Shown: positions 33,852 through 43,297, counted from the stretch's first letter. The stretch is DNA of 64,000 bases from Paenibacillus_D sp047238105 (GCF_047238105.1 NZ_JBDFMD010000001.1:682001-746000), one strand, 5' to 3'. Translations and numbers: made by a program. Notes: generated from the sequence alone by a model not told the origin.

Positions 33852-35024
33852 ATGGAACTTATATTTTCAATGCTGGCAGTCCTCTACGGCCTGCTCGGCG
33901 GATCACCCGGGGATCATACGAAGCCGCTGCTGCACTCGCTAGCTCCCATACCCGGACTGACAGCATTCGGGGAAGAAGAGCAGCCGGATGCGCAGCAGCC
34001 CGATATCTTCGTCAAAACGGACCCGCAGCCGGATGCCCCTCTCGTCAAAGGCATCTACGTCACTTCCCATAGTGCGGGTGGCCAGCGGATGGATCAGCTG
34101 CTGCAGCTGATCGATGACAGCGCTCTTAACAGTATGGTCATCGATATCAAGGACGACCACGGGTACATAACCTATCCATCGGACAACGAGGAGATTCTTC
34201 TGCTCGGCGAGACACGCCGAAATATCGCCGATATCGGAGCGCTGATGGACCGGCTCGAGAAGCACAAGGTGTATCCGATCGCCCGCATCGTCGTTTTCAA
34301 GGACAGTGTGCTGGCAGCCAAGCACCCGGAGTTGTCGTTTGTACAGGAGGATGGGAAGGTCTGGCAGAACGGTCGCAAGGAAAGCTTCGTCAATCCGTAC
34401 CGCAAGGAAGTATGGGATTATAATATTGCCGTGGCCAAAGAAGCGGCACGATTGGGGTTTCAGGAGATCCAATTTGACTATGTCCGGTTTCCCGAGGGCT
34501 TCGAGAACAGAGCCGACTCGCTCACGTTCGACAAAACGGAGGAAGAACGTGTGCAGATCGTTGCCGACTTCGTAAAGTATGCCCGGGAACAGCTGGAGCC
34601 GATGGGCATCCGCGTCTCCGTCGATATATTCGGCTATGCGGCTTCGGTCCCTGCAGCCGAAGGCATCGGTCAGGACTTCGTCAAGCTCTCCAAGCATGTC
34701 GATGTCATCTCCCCCATGGTTTACCCCAGCCATTACAGCACCGGCTGGTTCGGTCAGCAAGCGCCTGACAAGGCGCCCTATGAGACGATCAAGGGCTCTA
34801 TGCTGGATACGCACAAGAAGCTGGATCCGATCGGTCACTACAAGCCCGTAATCCGGCCTTGGATACAGGACTTCACGGCGAGCTGGCTCGGCCAGGGGCA
34901 TTATATCCCTTACGGCAAAGAAGAAGTCCAGGCACAGATCCAGGCGCTCAAAGACACCGGGATCGACGAATATCTGCTTTGGAACGCAAGCAACCGTTAC
35001 ACAGCGGGTGTTATCTACGATTAA
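33852..35024 (+). CDS. secreted putative glycoside hydrolase (DUF4015 family)
   Basis: 390 aa. A short signal peptide (about 1-17) and linker precede a TIM-barrel-like domain (about 64-385) of the putative glycosyl hydrolase DUF4015 family: VKGIYVTSHSAGG at the first strand, SMVIDIKDDHGYI, FDYVRFPEGF and VISPMVYPSHY. The D/E residues in IDIKDD and QFDYVRFPEG are candidates for catalysis. A role in cell-wall or surface polysaccharide hydrolysis is likely but unproved. AGAGGAGAAGC lies just before the ATG. It ends at a bidirectional terminator shared with pfkA. Confidence 0.85.
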   Translation: MELIFSMLAVLYGLLGGSPGDHTKPLLHSLAPIPGLTAFGEEEQPDAQQPDIFVKTDPQPDAPLVKGIYVTSHSAGGQRMDQLLQLIDDSALNSMVIDIKDDHGYITYPSDNEEILLLGETRRNIADIGALMDRLEKHKVYPIARIVVFKDSVLAAKHPELSFVQEDGKVWQNGRKESFVNPYRKEVWDYNIAVAKEAARLGFQEIQFDYVRFPEGFENRADSLTFDKTEEERVQIVADFVKYAREQLEPMGIRVSVDIFGYAASVPAAEGIGQDFVKLSKHVDVISPMVYPSHYSTGWFGQQAPDKAPYETIKGSMLDTHKKLDPIGHYKPVIRPWIQDFTASWLGQGHYIPYGKEEVQAQIQALKDTGIDEYLLWNASNRYTAGVIYD

Positions 35025-35051
35025 CGCACCGCCCAAGCGAGCTGTACATGT

Positions 35052-35113
35052 AAAAACCTCTCTCCGTCCGTATGAGCCTGCAGCGGTTCATAACGGGCGA
35101 AGAGAGGTTTTTT
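35052..35113. terminator. bidirectional terminator between DUF4015 and pfkA genes
   Basis: AAAAACCTCTCT and AGAGAGGTTTTTT bound a 62-nt stem-loop with further inner pairing (CCGT/ACGG). Confidence 0.88.
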
Positions 35114-35152
35114 GGCGCTTTCCTGGCGGCTGACCGATCAGGCAGCTGCCGG

Positions 35153-36121
35153 TTATTGCGAGAGGCGGGATGCGAGCTCGTACAGCTCGGTATTGAACGG
35201 TTTCTTGGTACTGACAACCTTGTCGATGTCAGTGACGACATATTCCCCGCGGATGATCCCGCAGCCTTTGCCGGAGTCGCCCTCCATCAGCTTGCGAACG
35301 GCGAAGTCGCCCAGCTGGCTGGCCAGAATCCGGTCATTATGCGTCGGCGTGCCGCCGCGCTGGATATGGCCCAGCACGGTCACGCGCGGCTCGATGCCGT
35401 TGCGCTCGGTGATCTCGCGGGCGACGTCCTCGCCCTTGCCCGCGCCTTCGGCGACCAGGATGATGCTGTGACGCTTGCCGTGCTGGAAGTTCTCGTGCAT
35501 CCGGTTGGCGACAACATCCAGATCATAAGCCGCTTCGGGAACAAGGATCGTCTCGGCGCCGCTCGCGAGTCCCGCATACAGCGCGATATCACCGCAATGA
35601 CGCCCCATCACTTCGACGATCGAGGAGCGCTCATGCGAGGTCATCGTGTCGCGCAGCTTGTTGATCGCATCGACCACGATACTGACAGCCGTATCAAAAC
35701 CGATCGTAAAATCCGTAAACGGGATGTCATTGTCGATGGTGCCTGGCAGACCCATCGTCTTGATGCCGAGCTTACTCAGTTTTTGGGCGCCTTGGTAAGA
35801 GCCGTCGCCGCCGATGACGACCAGGCCGTCGATGCCCCTTTCATTGAGCACATCCGCCCCGCGCTGCTGACCCTCAGGCGTGAGAAACTCCTTGCATCTT
35901 GCCGTCTGTAGAATCGTACCGCCCCGCTGGATGATGTCGCCCACGCTGCGCAGATCCATCTGACGCAGATCCCCATTGATCAGGCCCTGGTAACCGCGCT
36001 GTACGCCGTACACTTCAATACCGTGATACAGAGCGCTCCGCACCACTGCTCTTACAGCGGCATTCATTCCTTGCGAATCGCCGCCGCTGGTCAATACTGC
36101 AATCTTTTTTACATTTGACAT
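35153..36121 (-). CDS. pfkA: ATP-dependent 6-phosphofructokinase
   Basis: 322 aa, normal bacterial PfkA length. The ATP site (TSGGDSQGMNAAVRA), the GGDGSYQGA loop, the catalytic PGTIDNDIPFTDFTIGFDTA with its Asp and the substrate-binding MGRHCG are all present. It phosphorylates fructose-6-phosphate in glycolysis. The usual Bacillus neighbours accA/accD and pyk are absent; instead it lies 34 nt downstream of a ytpB-type terpene synthase gene in the same direction. GAGGAGG precedes the ATG, so it may also be driven from a promoter inside ytpB. Confidence 0.96.
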   Translation of the reverse strand: MSNVKKIAVLTSGGDSQGMNAAVRAVVRSALYHGIEVYGVQRGYQGLINGDLRQMDLRSVGDIIQRGGTILQTARCKEFLTPEGQQRGADVLNERGIDGLVVIGGDGSYQGAQKLSKLGIKTMGLPGTIDNDIPFTDFTIGFDTAVSIVVDAINKLRDTMTSHERSSIVEVMGRHCGDIALYAGLASGAETILVPEAAYDLDVVANRMHENFQHGKRHSIILVAEGAGKGEDVAREITERNGIEPRVTVLGHIQRGGTPTHNDRILASQLGDFAVRKLMEGDSGKGCGIIRGEYVVTDIDKVVSTKKPFNTELYELASRLSQ

Positions 36122-36155
36122 CTTGCTTTTCCTCCTCAGAATGCTTAAAATCCTT

Positions 36156-37238
36156 CTACTCTTTACTCTTGCTGCGAATATATCGGCTATTCATCCAGAA
36201 AAACAGTCTGGCAAGCGGACTGCGCCGCATGATCGTTCTGGAAATGTGTCGGACGTCCTCCTGCTCACGGACTTTGGCGTCCGAGAGATAGAGCGCCAGC
36301 AGACCTTCGATCACCATCCGGTGAAATCGCGCCGCAGGCAGCGCTTGAACGTCCGCCAATGCCCGCGCCGCCATCTCCTCCAGCCCGTCAGTCAGTGTGG
36401 CGGTATCCTCATAATACGCGCAAAAGTTCAGGTCCCCCTCACGGCGGTCTTCTTCCTGATCGATCAAATAATCGAGCAGGATGTGCAGCCCGCTGACATG
36501 AGGGAAATAACCGCGACTGACAGCGACAGCTTCCTCCTGCTCCAGAGCCGGCTGCGCCGCTGCCAAAAACAAGGCAAACATGCCTAGCGTCGAGCCTGCA
36601 GCTGCCGCGAATTCGTACCAATGCAGGTGGGGACACGCTTCCTGATGCCCCTGCCACCATGCCCTTAACCGCTGCTCGCGCAGTGCAGGCGCAATATGCT
36701 TGTACACCTGCAGGTCGGCGTACAGCGTGATGAGCCGCTCAAGAGGTTCCAGAACGACTCGGTATGAAGGCAGCGCCGCCAAGCTGCGCTGGCAGGTAAC
36801 GACCAATTCCGCGAGGTATCCGCCATCTCCGGCAGTCTGCCTCAGCCCGTAATAGTCGACAGGGCCTCTACCCGGGGCTGCGGCATCATGCATCGCCTGG
36901 TGCAACAGCCGGAAATCAGCCGGATCCAGCGAACTGCTGCGATCGCACAGGTTATCGAGATAGTCGCTGATCGTCTGCAATGCGACGATCAGCGATACGA
37001 GCTGCGGGCGGCTGGCGGGATCGGCGGCGGCATACACCGCGCCTCCCTGGCAGTGGAAGCGCTTGGTGCGGATGCTGCCCAGCGCCTGCGTCCGCAGCTC
37101 CTCGTCCGGAATCTCACCTGCCCGTGACTCCCAATACGACAGTTCTCTGTCGACCTCGGGGAGCACATGCTTGTACATCCGGAACATCAGACCCGCCGGC
37201 GTGGCGGGCAGTGCTTGCCATTTACGCTCAGCTCTCAC
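36156..37238 (-). CDS. ytpB: tetraprenyl-beta-curcumene synthase (YtpB, DUF2600 family)
   Basis: 360 aa. The DUF2600 family is represented by Bacillus YtpB, which cyclises all-E-heptaprenyl or tetraprenyl diphosphate to a sesquarterpene precursor. Metal-binding acidic motifs are visible: SDYLDNLCDR (about residue 90) and DYLIDQEEDRREGD (about residue 255). The start is GTG 37238 with AGGAGG 7 nt upstream. It probably contributes spore or membrane sesquarterpenes; the squalene-hopene-type partner cyclase is not in this window. pfkA follows directly. Confidence 0.9.
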   Translation of the reverse strand: MRAERKWQALPATPAGLMFRMYKHVLPEVDRELSYWESRAGEIPDEELRTQALGSIRTKRFHCQGGAVYAAADPASRPQLVSLIVALQTISDYLDNLCDRSSSLDPADFRLLHQAMHDAAAPGRGPVDYYGLRQTAGDGGYLAELVVTCQRSLAALPSYRVVLEPLERLITLYADLQVYKHIAPALREQRLRAWWQGHQEACPHLHWYEFAAAAGSTLGMFALFLAAAQPALEQEEAVAVSRGYFPHVSGLHILLDYLIDQEEDRREGDLNFCAYYEDTATLTDGLEEMAARALADVQALPAARFHRMVIEGLLALYLSDAKVREQEDVRHISRTIMRRSPLARLFFWMNSRYIRSKSKE

Positions 37239-37349
37239 TTCCGGTCCTCCTGGATCCCCTAATCCTGTAAACCTACAAATTTAAATGTACCATTTCAATC
37301 GTCATTTATCCAGTACTTATGACCCGGTTAACCAAAATTTCAAGAAAGT

Positions 37350-37370
37350 TCACGTCCGACGTGATATACT
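37350..37370 (+). promoter_or_regulatory. palindrome abutting a -10 element upstream of the MATE-like gene
   Basis: TCACGTC-C-GACGTGA (37350-37364) is a perfect 15-nt palindrome immediately before TATACT (37365-37370). This arrangement fits repressor binding in the spacer. No clear -35 is visible. Confidence 0.5.
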
Positions 37371-37400
37371 GGAAAGCAAAGCAAAAAGGAGCCGCACCTT

Positions 37401-38723
37401 ATGAATCCGCATCCTGCCGAGACAGTGACCATGAAGCGATTATGGTCTTTTTTTCTGCCGCTCGGAGTGGCCGCCTCGCTGGTGACCATCTCCCATGTCA
37501 TTATTAACAGTACGCTCAGCCGGGCCGCTGAGCCTGAGCGCATCATTGCAAGCTATGCGATCGCCCTCAGTCTGATCACCATGACGGAGCGACCGGCCGT
37601 CCTGCTGCGTCAGACCTGCTCTGCCCTGATTAGAGACCGCCGCTCTTTTGCAGCGATGCTCAAGGTAGCCCAGCTGGTGTTTGCCAGCATCATCCTCCTG
37701 GGTCTGCTCGTCTGTTATACGCCGCTCGGCGCCCTGATCTTCACCCATTTGTTCGGCGTGGAACAGGAGCGGGTCGGCGATATTCTCGACATCTACCAGG
37801 TGTTGATGTTTGTCAGTCTGTTCTCGGGCATCCGCTGCCTGTATCAGGGCGTGATTATCTACAATCTTCGGACCAAATGGCTGACGATCGGGATGGCCTT
37901 CAGACTGCTGGGCATGTACCTGGTGTCGCTGTATTTCATCCGCACCGGGATTACCAGCGGCGTGGTTGGTGCGATCATATTCCTGATCGGCATGATGATC
38001 GAAGCGGCTGTGAGCTACGCTGAAGGGCGAACGCTGGTCAAGAAGATGCCTGAGATTTCACCCGATCATCCCGTGCAAGGCCGCCGCGAGATTTTTACGT
38101 TCTACCGGCCGCTGCTCTACTCATCGCTCATTACGGTCTGGATCGGACCGACGATCAATGCGATGCTGGGCAAGTCGTTTGACGCAGTACTGGCGATTGC
38201 CTCCTTTGCCGTTGCTGCCAGCGTCGTCGGCCTGATTACCAGCTTCTTCAGTTACTTTCATCAGATCGTGCTTAACTTTTACCGGATTGATCCGGGGGCG
38301 GTCCGCAAATTCACACTGATGACCGGATTTGTGCCCGCAGCGCTGATCGGAGTGCTGGGGTATACACCGGCCGGTGAATGGTTCCTTGGCTACGTCATGG
38401 GCGTGGAAGGCAACCTGAAGGCGGCAACACTGCAGTCGCTCAAAGCGTTTGTGCTGCTGACGCTGGTCATGCCGTGGCTTGATGCGCTGAACGGTCTGGT
38501 TATGGTACGGGGGCAGACCCGGCTCATCTTCGGTTCGCAGGCCGCCAACTTTACCTTTACCCTGTTGACACTTTTGCTTCTGATCTGGCTGACCCCGGAG
38601 TGGAACGGCGCGATCGGCGCCTGGGCACAATCCGTAGGCATGCTGGCCGAATTCGGCTTCGTCGCATTAGCGCTCCGGTTTATCAAACCGATGGATACCG
38701 TCATCGCAGGGAATCAACGATAA
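37401..38723 (+). CDS. MATE/MOP-superfamily membrane exporter
   Basis: 440 aa, about 12 predicted spans in two halves, with an internal charged loop around residue 220. The overall layout matches multi-antimicrobial extrusion (MATE)-like flippases, and no ATPase is present. Conserved-looking segments include RPAVLLRQTCSALIRDRRSF and YQGVIIYNLRTKW. The substrate is unknown and could be a drug or a lipid-linked compound. AAAAGGAG precedes ATG 37401. An MFS gene follows 21 nt downstream in the same operon. Confidence 0.72.
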   Translation: MNPHPAETVTMKRLWSFFLPLGVAASLVTISHVIINSTLSRAAEPERIIASYAIALSLITMTERPAVLLRQTCSALIRDRRSFAAMLKVAQLVFASIILLGLLVCYTPLGALIFTHLFGVEQERVGDILDIYQVLMFVSLFSGIRCLYQGVIIYNLRTKWLTIGMAFRLLGMYLVSLYFIRTGITSGVVGAIIFLIGMMIEAAVSYAEGRTLVKKMPEISPDHPVQGRREIFTFYRPLLYSSLITVWIGPTINAMLGKSFDAVLAIASFAVAASVVGLITSFFSYFHQIVLNFYRIDPGAVRKFTLMTGFVPAALIGVLGYTPAGEWFLGYVMGVEGNLKAATLQSLKAFVLLTLVMPWLDALNGLVMVRGQTRLIFGSQAANFTFTLLTLLLLIWLTPEWNGAIGAWAQSVGMLAEFGFVALALRFIKPMDTVIAGNQR

Positions 38724-38744
38724 CTCGGGAGTGAAACGCACATC

Positions 38745-39935
38745 ATGTCTGCACCCAACGAAATCCCGCAGCAGCCGCAGCTGTCAGCGACAGCCACACG
38801 GGACGCATGGCGGCTGCGTATGTTCAGCTTTGCCTTCTACACCGTTATGGCTGTGGTAGTTTCGTATTTTCCGCTCTACTTCTATGACCGCGGGTACTCG
38901 GAGCAGCAAGTCGGCATCCTTTACTCCATCGGTCCGAGCGTCTCGATCTTCGCCAATCTTATCATGGGGCTGGCCAGCGACAAATACCGGACGATCCGCA
39001 AGCTGCTCACGCTGCTCCTTGCCGGGCAACTGATCATGATTGCGCTGCTGCTTCCGGTCAGTCATTTTGTACTGGTCTGCTTCATTATGGGAGGCTTTTA
39101 TTTCTTCCAGACGCCGGTCAATTCGCTTAACGACAGTCTCATCCTGCTGTCCGAGCCGCATACCGGACGCCGGTACCCTTCGATCCGGATCTTCGGGTCG
39201 ATCGGTTTCTCGGTCGCGGCGCTGCTGATCGGACAATTTATGCAGAACAGCGGATCGGGCTTGGGCTCCACGATGTATATTGCGATGGGCTCCATAGTGG
39301 CCGCCCTAGTGCTGTCCCTGCTGCTGAGAGATTATCACGGCTCGCTGCGCAAGATGGAATTCTCCGGCTTCTTCATGCTGATCCGCAAGCCGCAGATCGT
39401 CGTGTTCTTCCTGCTGATCCTCGTGCTGTCGGTGGCCCACCGGATGAATGAAGGCTTCCTCGCCATCATCATGCGTCAGATGGGGGCCAGCGAGTCGATG
39501 ATCGGCACGGCATGGATGATCTCGTCTGCCAGCGAGATCCCGGTGCTCTATCTGCTGGGCAAGTATGGCCACAGGTTCAAGGAGCTGCCCTTGCTGGCCT
39601 TCGCCGGCGTCGCCTACGCCCTGAGGTTCTGGCTGCTTAGTATCGCGACTGCACCGGAGTGGATGGTATTGATCCAGGGGATGCACAGCATTACCTTCGG
39701 GGTCTTCTTTTCCACCGCGCTGCGTTATCTGTCGGTACTTATTCCGGATGAATACCGCTCCTCGGGCCAGGCTGTCTATGCCGTCGTCTGGACCGGGTTC
39801 GCCGGACTGCTGGCAGGCACGGTAGGCGGCTTCGTCATTGAACAGCACGGGCCCACGCTCTTCTTCCAGGCTGGCATGACCTTCTCGCTGTTTGCGGCAG
39901 CAGGCTTTCTCGTCAAGCATCTGCGCAGCCGCTAA
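38745..39935 (+). CDS. MFS transporter (MFS_1-like/LacY-like)
   Basis: 396 aa with 12 spans. YFPLYFYDRGYSEQQVGILYS in the first spans and NDSLILLSEPHTGRRYPSIRIFGSIGFSVAALL resemble the nucleoside/sugar-symporter-like MFS_1-like family found in many Firmicutes, rather than drug antiporters. GGGAG lies upstream of the ATG. It is co-oriented with the MATE-like gene, 21 nt apart, so the two were likely co-transcribed under the palindrome at 37350. Substrate not deducible. Confidence 0.83.
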   Translation: MSAPNEIPQQPQLSATATRDAWRLRMFSFAFYTVMAVVVSYFPLYFYDRGYSEQQVGILYSIGPSVSIFANLIMGLASDKYRTIRKLLTLLLAGQLIMIALLLPVSHFVLVCFIMGGFYFFQTPVNSLNDSLILLSEPHTGRRYPSIRIFGSIGFSVAALLIGQFMQNSGSGLGSTMYIAMGSIVAALVLSLLLRDYHGSLRKMEFSGFFMLIRKPQIVVFFLLILVLSVAHRMNEGFLAIIMRQMGASESMIGTAWMISSASEIPVLYLLGKYGHRFKELPLLAFAGVAYALRFWLLSIATAPEWMVLIQGMHSITFGVFFSTALRYLSVLIPDEYRSSGQAVYAVVWTGFAGLLAGTVGGFVIEQHGPTLFFQAGMTFSLFAAAGFLVKHLRSR

Positions 39936-40012
39936 TTGTCAGCGCAGCTTGCGAAGCATGGACCCTTTTTGAACAATTTCTATTATAATAAAGGTAAAAG
40001 GAATGGTGACGC

Positions 40013-40672
40013 GTGACGAATCACGAAACCTATGCACAACTGAAACACATTATCCATGACCGGCGCAGCGTGCGCAGCTTTACAGAGCGTCCTGTGGACA
40101 AGGAGCTGATCCGCGAGCTGATCGATTGCGCGCGTTATGCACCCAGCGATACCAACTCGCAGACCTGGGAGTTCATCGCCGTGACCCGGCCCGAGACGAT
40201 CCGGACAATCGAGGAGATGACCTGGGAACAGCTTCGGGGACGGGCTGCCGCAGCCGAAGGGGACGGGCTGGTTCGGGAAGCCCGCTTGCTGCTCAAATCG
40301 TTTGGTCCCTATGCCACCGCCTTCTCCAATGCCCCTGTATTGATCATCTGTCTAGCTACGCCCTATACATCCAAGTTCAGGGAGAAGATCTTTGACCCGA
40401 TCCAGCTGGCTCCCGAAGAGGTATGGCGGGAAGAAGGCATCAAGAGCAGCTGTCTGGCCTCGCAGAACCTTATGCTCGCCGCTCACGCTCTGGGACTGGC
40501 AACCTGCCCGATGACAGGCCCTGTATTGCTGGCTGAGGAGCAGCTCAAGGCATACCTCGATATCGAAGCGAGCCGCCAGATTAATATGGTGATCGCTCTC
40601 GGCTATCCCGAAGTCACACCGGGGAAGCTGCCGCGTAAAGAGATCGACGAGATCCTCCGCTTCGTCGATTAA
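40013..40672 (+). CDS. nitroreductase-family oxidoreductase
   Basis: 219 aa. The FMN-binding signature HDRRSVRSFTERPVDKELI (about residues 13-31) and APSDTNSQTWEFIAV start the fold; GLATCPMTGP and IALGYPEV complete it. Such homodimeric flavoproteins reduce nitroaromatics, quinones or enones with NAD(P)H. GTG 40013 follows AAAAGGAATGGTGAC. A TATAAT lies at 39984-39989, so it may have its own promoter. Confidence 0.9.
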   Translation: MTNHETYAQLKHIIHDRRSVRSFTERPVDKELIRELIDCARYAPSDTNSQTWEFIAVTRPETIRTIEEMTWEQLRGRAAAAEGDGLVREARLLLKSFGPYATAFSNAPVLIICLATPYTSKFREKIFDPIQLAPEEVWREEGIKSSCLASQNLMLAAHALGLATCPMTGPVLLAEEQLKAYLDIEASRQINMVIALGYPEVTPGKLPRKEIDEILRFVD

Positions 40673-40755
40673 TCCGCTTTTGATCACGAAGTTGCGCAAG
40701 GCCCCCATTGTTCGATATGATAAAATACAAACTCAAAGAATCGAGGTGACGACCG

Positions 40756-40989
40756 ATGTTCAAGAAACATGTCATCTACAAAACCGACAATTATAATATG
40801 CTGACCGTCGAAGTGCGGGGCAAAACACTGGTTGTCCGCGAGATCTCCGACCAATGGGGCGAGGATTGCCATGAGTTCCTCAGCCGTCCGCAATTGCTGC
40901 ATTGGGCGGAGAACCGTTACCGGCCGGAGGACTACGAAGGCAGGGAACAGGAGCGGGAAGCGATCATCGCCGCCTTGAAAGAAGTTTAA
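40756..40989 (+). CDS. 77-aa hypothetical protein
   Basis: Small soluble charged protein with an N-terminal beta-rich half (YKTDNYNMLTVEVRGKTLVVREI) and a C-terminal acidic helix. GAGGTGACGACC precedes the ATG. No family recognised. It lies 20 nt upstream of a 62-aa membrane protein gene and may be co-transcribed with it. Confidence 0.68.
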   Translation: MFKKHVIYKTDNYNMLTVEVRGKTLVVREISDQWGEDCHEFLSRPQLLHWAENRYRPEDYEGREQEREAIIAALKEV

Positions 40990-41009
40990 TCCAGTCACGG
41001 GAGGAACAG

Positions 41010-41198
41010 ATGAACACGACAGCTACCGCCATTTTTATCGTTTCCGCCTTTGTCTTGGGAGGCGTCATCATGCTCTATCGCGAATCGATCCCGGCCAGGC
41101 TGCGTCGCGGCATGGCGATCGCATCGATCCTGCTGATTGCCTTCGCTTTTTTCCTGATTGTCTACAGTCTCTTTACGATGGGTTCGACTGCTCCCTGA
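41010..41198 (+). CDS. 62-aa two-span membrane protein
   Basis: ATG 41010 has GGGAGGAACAG upstream. The product has two hydrophobic helices (about residues 5-22 and 36-56) joined by a short basic loop (RESIPARLRRG), giving a hairpin in the membrane. It resembles many uncharacterised small Paenibacillus membrane proteins. Function unknown. Confidence 0.7.
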   Translation: MNTTATAIFIVSAFVLGGVIMLYRESIPARLRRGMAIASILLIAFAFFLIVYSLFTMGSTAP

Positions 41199-41413
41199 CT
41201 CCGTGAGCGATCCTGCTCATGTTTTGCCGATAGGCAGTGCATACTAGGGCAAACTGTGTGGAGGAGATGTGATACTCCGTGAACAAGTGGCCTCTGACCC
41301 TGTCTCTCTGCCTGTCGATAAGTCTGATCCAGCCTGCAAGTGTGCACCAGCCTGCGGAACGTCTACCCGCCGCCAGCGCAGGCGATTATATACATACTTT
41401 GAGGAGGAATTCC

Positions 41414-43213
41414 ATGAACGCTGTTATCAAACGGTCCGAGACCAAGCCCGAGCACCGCTGGAAGCTGGAAGATCTCTTTGCCAGCCAAGCCGACTGGGAC
41501 AAAGAATTTGCGCAAGCAACAGAAGCGATCCAAAAAATCGCCCAGTATGAAGGCAAACTGGACGATGCGGCACAGCTCAAGGCTTGCTTTGCACTTGAAG
41601 ATGAACTGAGCCTGCATGTCGAGCGGCTGTATGTCTATGCCAATATGCGGCATCATGAGGACATGGCCGCTCCCGAATACCAGGCGCTTTCGGACAAGAG
41701 CAAAAAGCTGAGCGTTCAGTCAAGCGAAGCCACCTCCTTCATCTCACCGGAGGTGCTATCCTTGCCGGACGAGACACTGGAAGCCTTCATCGCCGATCCC
41801 GAGCTTGCCCCCTTCCGCTCGACGCTCAAAGAGATGCGCAGACAAAAGGAGCATACCCTCTCCAAGTCTGAGGAAATGCTGCTCGCCCAGGTCGGCAATG
41901 TGGCTCAGGCGCCGGGTACGATCTTCGGCATGCTCAACAATGCCGACCTCAAATTCCCCAAGGTCAAGGATGAGAACGGCGAGGAAGTAGAGCTTACGCA
42001 CGGCAGATACATTCAGTTTCTCGAGAGCAAAAACCGCGATGTCCGGCGGGAAGCGTTCGAGAAAATGTACGAGACTTACGGCAAAATGAAAAACACCTTG
42101 GCCGCGACCCTGAACGCGAACGTGACCAAAAACATTTTTTATTCCCGGGCGCGCAAATATTCTTCCGTATTGGAGATGTCATTATTCGGAGACAACATTC
42201 CCGAGGAAGTGTATACGAACCTGATCGACACCATCCACGATCACCTGCCGCTGATGCACCGGTATATGAAGCTGCGCAAATCGCTGCTCAAGGTCGATGA
42301 GCTGCATATGTACGACTTGTTCGCACCGCTCGTGGAAGAGTTCAAGATGGACATTGCTTATGATGAGGCGAAAAGCCTGGTCAAAGAAAGCCTCAAGCCG
42401 CTGGGTGAAGATTATCTGAAGGTGCTGCAGGAGGGCTTCGACCAATCGTGGATCGATGTCTATGAGAACGAAGGCAAGCGCAGCGGCGCCTACAGCTGGG
42501 GAGCATTCGGCACCCATCCGTATGTCCTCCTCAACCATAAGGACAATCTGAACAGCATGTTCACCTTGACCCACGAGATGGGGCATGCCCTGCATTCCTA
42601 TTACTCGGATCAGGAACAGCCTTACCGGGATGCGCAGTATACCATCTTCCTGGCAGAAGTCGCCTCCACGCTCAATGAAGCGCTGCTGATGCACTACCTG
42701 CTGGAGAAATCGACGGATCCGAAAGAGAAGATGTATCTGCTCACCTATTATGCCGATCAATTCCGGACGACCGTGTTCCGCCAGACGATGTTCGCGGAGT
42801 TCGAGAAGATCATTCACGAGAAAGTCGCCGGCGGCGAATCGCTGACACCGCAGGAGCTGAGCAAAATCTATTATGACTTGAACGTGAAGTATTATGGCGA
42901 AGAAATGGTCGTGGATCAGGACATCGAGATGGAATGGGCCCGGATCCCGCACTTCTACACCAGCTTCTATGTCTATAAATACGCGACCGGGTTCTCCGCA
43001 GCGACGAGCTTCTCCAAACAGATCCTGGACGAAGGCAAACCGGCAGTCGAGCGTTATCTCGGCTTCCTGAAGAGCGGCAGCAGCGATTACTCGATCGAGA
43101 TCCTGAAGAAAGCCGGTGTGGATATGTCTTCGCCGGAGCCGATCAGCCAAGCCATGAGCGTTTTCGAGGACCTGATCTCGCAGATGGAACAGCTGGTAGA
43201 GAAAGGCCAGTAA
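41414..43213 (+). CDS. pepF: oligoendopeptidase F
   Basis: 599 aa, the expected size of M3B peptidases. The zinc motif HEMGHALHS (H387, E388, H391) and the downstream glutamate region (FLAEVASTLNEALL) are intact, after an N-terminal helical domain. It degrades 7-17 residue peptides in the cytosol and may modulate sporulation or phosphorelay peptides. GAGGAGG before ATG 41414 selects this start over a longer frame that begins at 41279. A strong terminator follows. Confidence 0.95.
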   Translation: MNAVIKRSETKPEHRWKLEDLFASQADWDKEFAQATEAIQKIAQYEGKLDDAAQLKACFALEDELSLHVERLYVYANMRHHEDMAAPEYQALSDKSKKLSVQSSEATSFISPEVLSLPDETLEAFIADPELAPFRSTLKEMRRQKEHTLSKSEEMLLAQVGNVAQAPGTIFGMLNNADLKFPKVKDENGEEVELTHGRYIQFLESKNRDVRREAFEKMYETYGKMKNTLAATLNANVTKNIFYSRARKYSSVLEMSLFGDNIPEEVYTNLIDTIHDHLPLMHRYMKLRKSLLKVDELHMYDLFAPLVEEFKMDIAYDEAKSLVKESLKPLGEDYLKVLQEGFDQSWIDVYENEGKRSGAYSWGAFGTHPYVLLNHKDNLNSMFTLTHEMGHALHSYYSDQEQPYRDAQYTIFLAEVASTLNEALLMHYLLEKSTDPKEKMYLLTYYADQFRTTVFRQTMFAEFEKIIHEKVAGGESLTPQELSKIYYDLNVKYYGEEMVVDQDIEMEWARIPHFYTSFYVYKYATGFSAATSFSKQILDEGKPAVERYLGFLKSGSSDYSIEILKKAGVDMSSPEPISQAMSVFEDLISQMEQLVEKGQ

Positions 43214-43233
43214 GCTCATCGGCAGAACACGCC

Positions 43234-43276
43234 AAAAAAAAACGGTCCCGGAGACCTATCCGGGTACCGTTTTTTT
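43234..43276. terminator. bidirectional terminator between pepF and TetR genes
   Basis: ACGGTCCCGG pairs with CCGGGTACCGT, with nine A before and seven T after. Confidence 0.92.
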
Positions 43277-43297
43277 GTATGCTTATTCGCATCCCCG

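Noticed and set aside
33939..35036. Minus-strand frame of 365 codons opposite the DUF4015 gene
   Set aside because: The plus strand has signal peptide, family motifs and ribosome site; the minus frame has none and is only an open shadow in GC-rich DNA.
42182..43219. Minus-strand frame of 345 codons opposite pepF
   Set aside because: Its translation is His/Ile/Gln/Leu-rich without motifs; the zinc peptidase on the plus strand is unambiguous.
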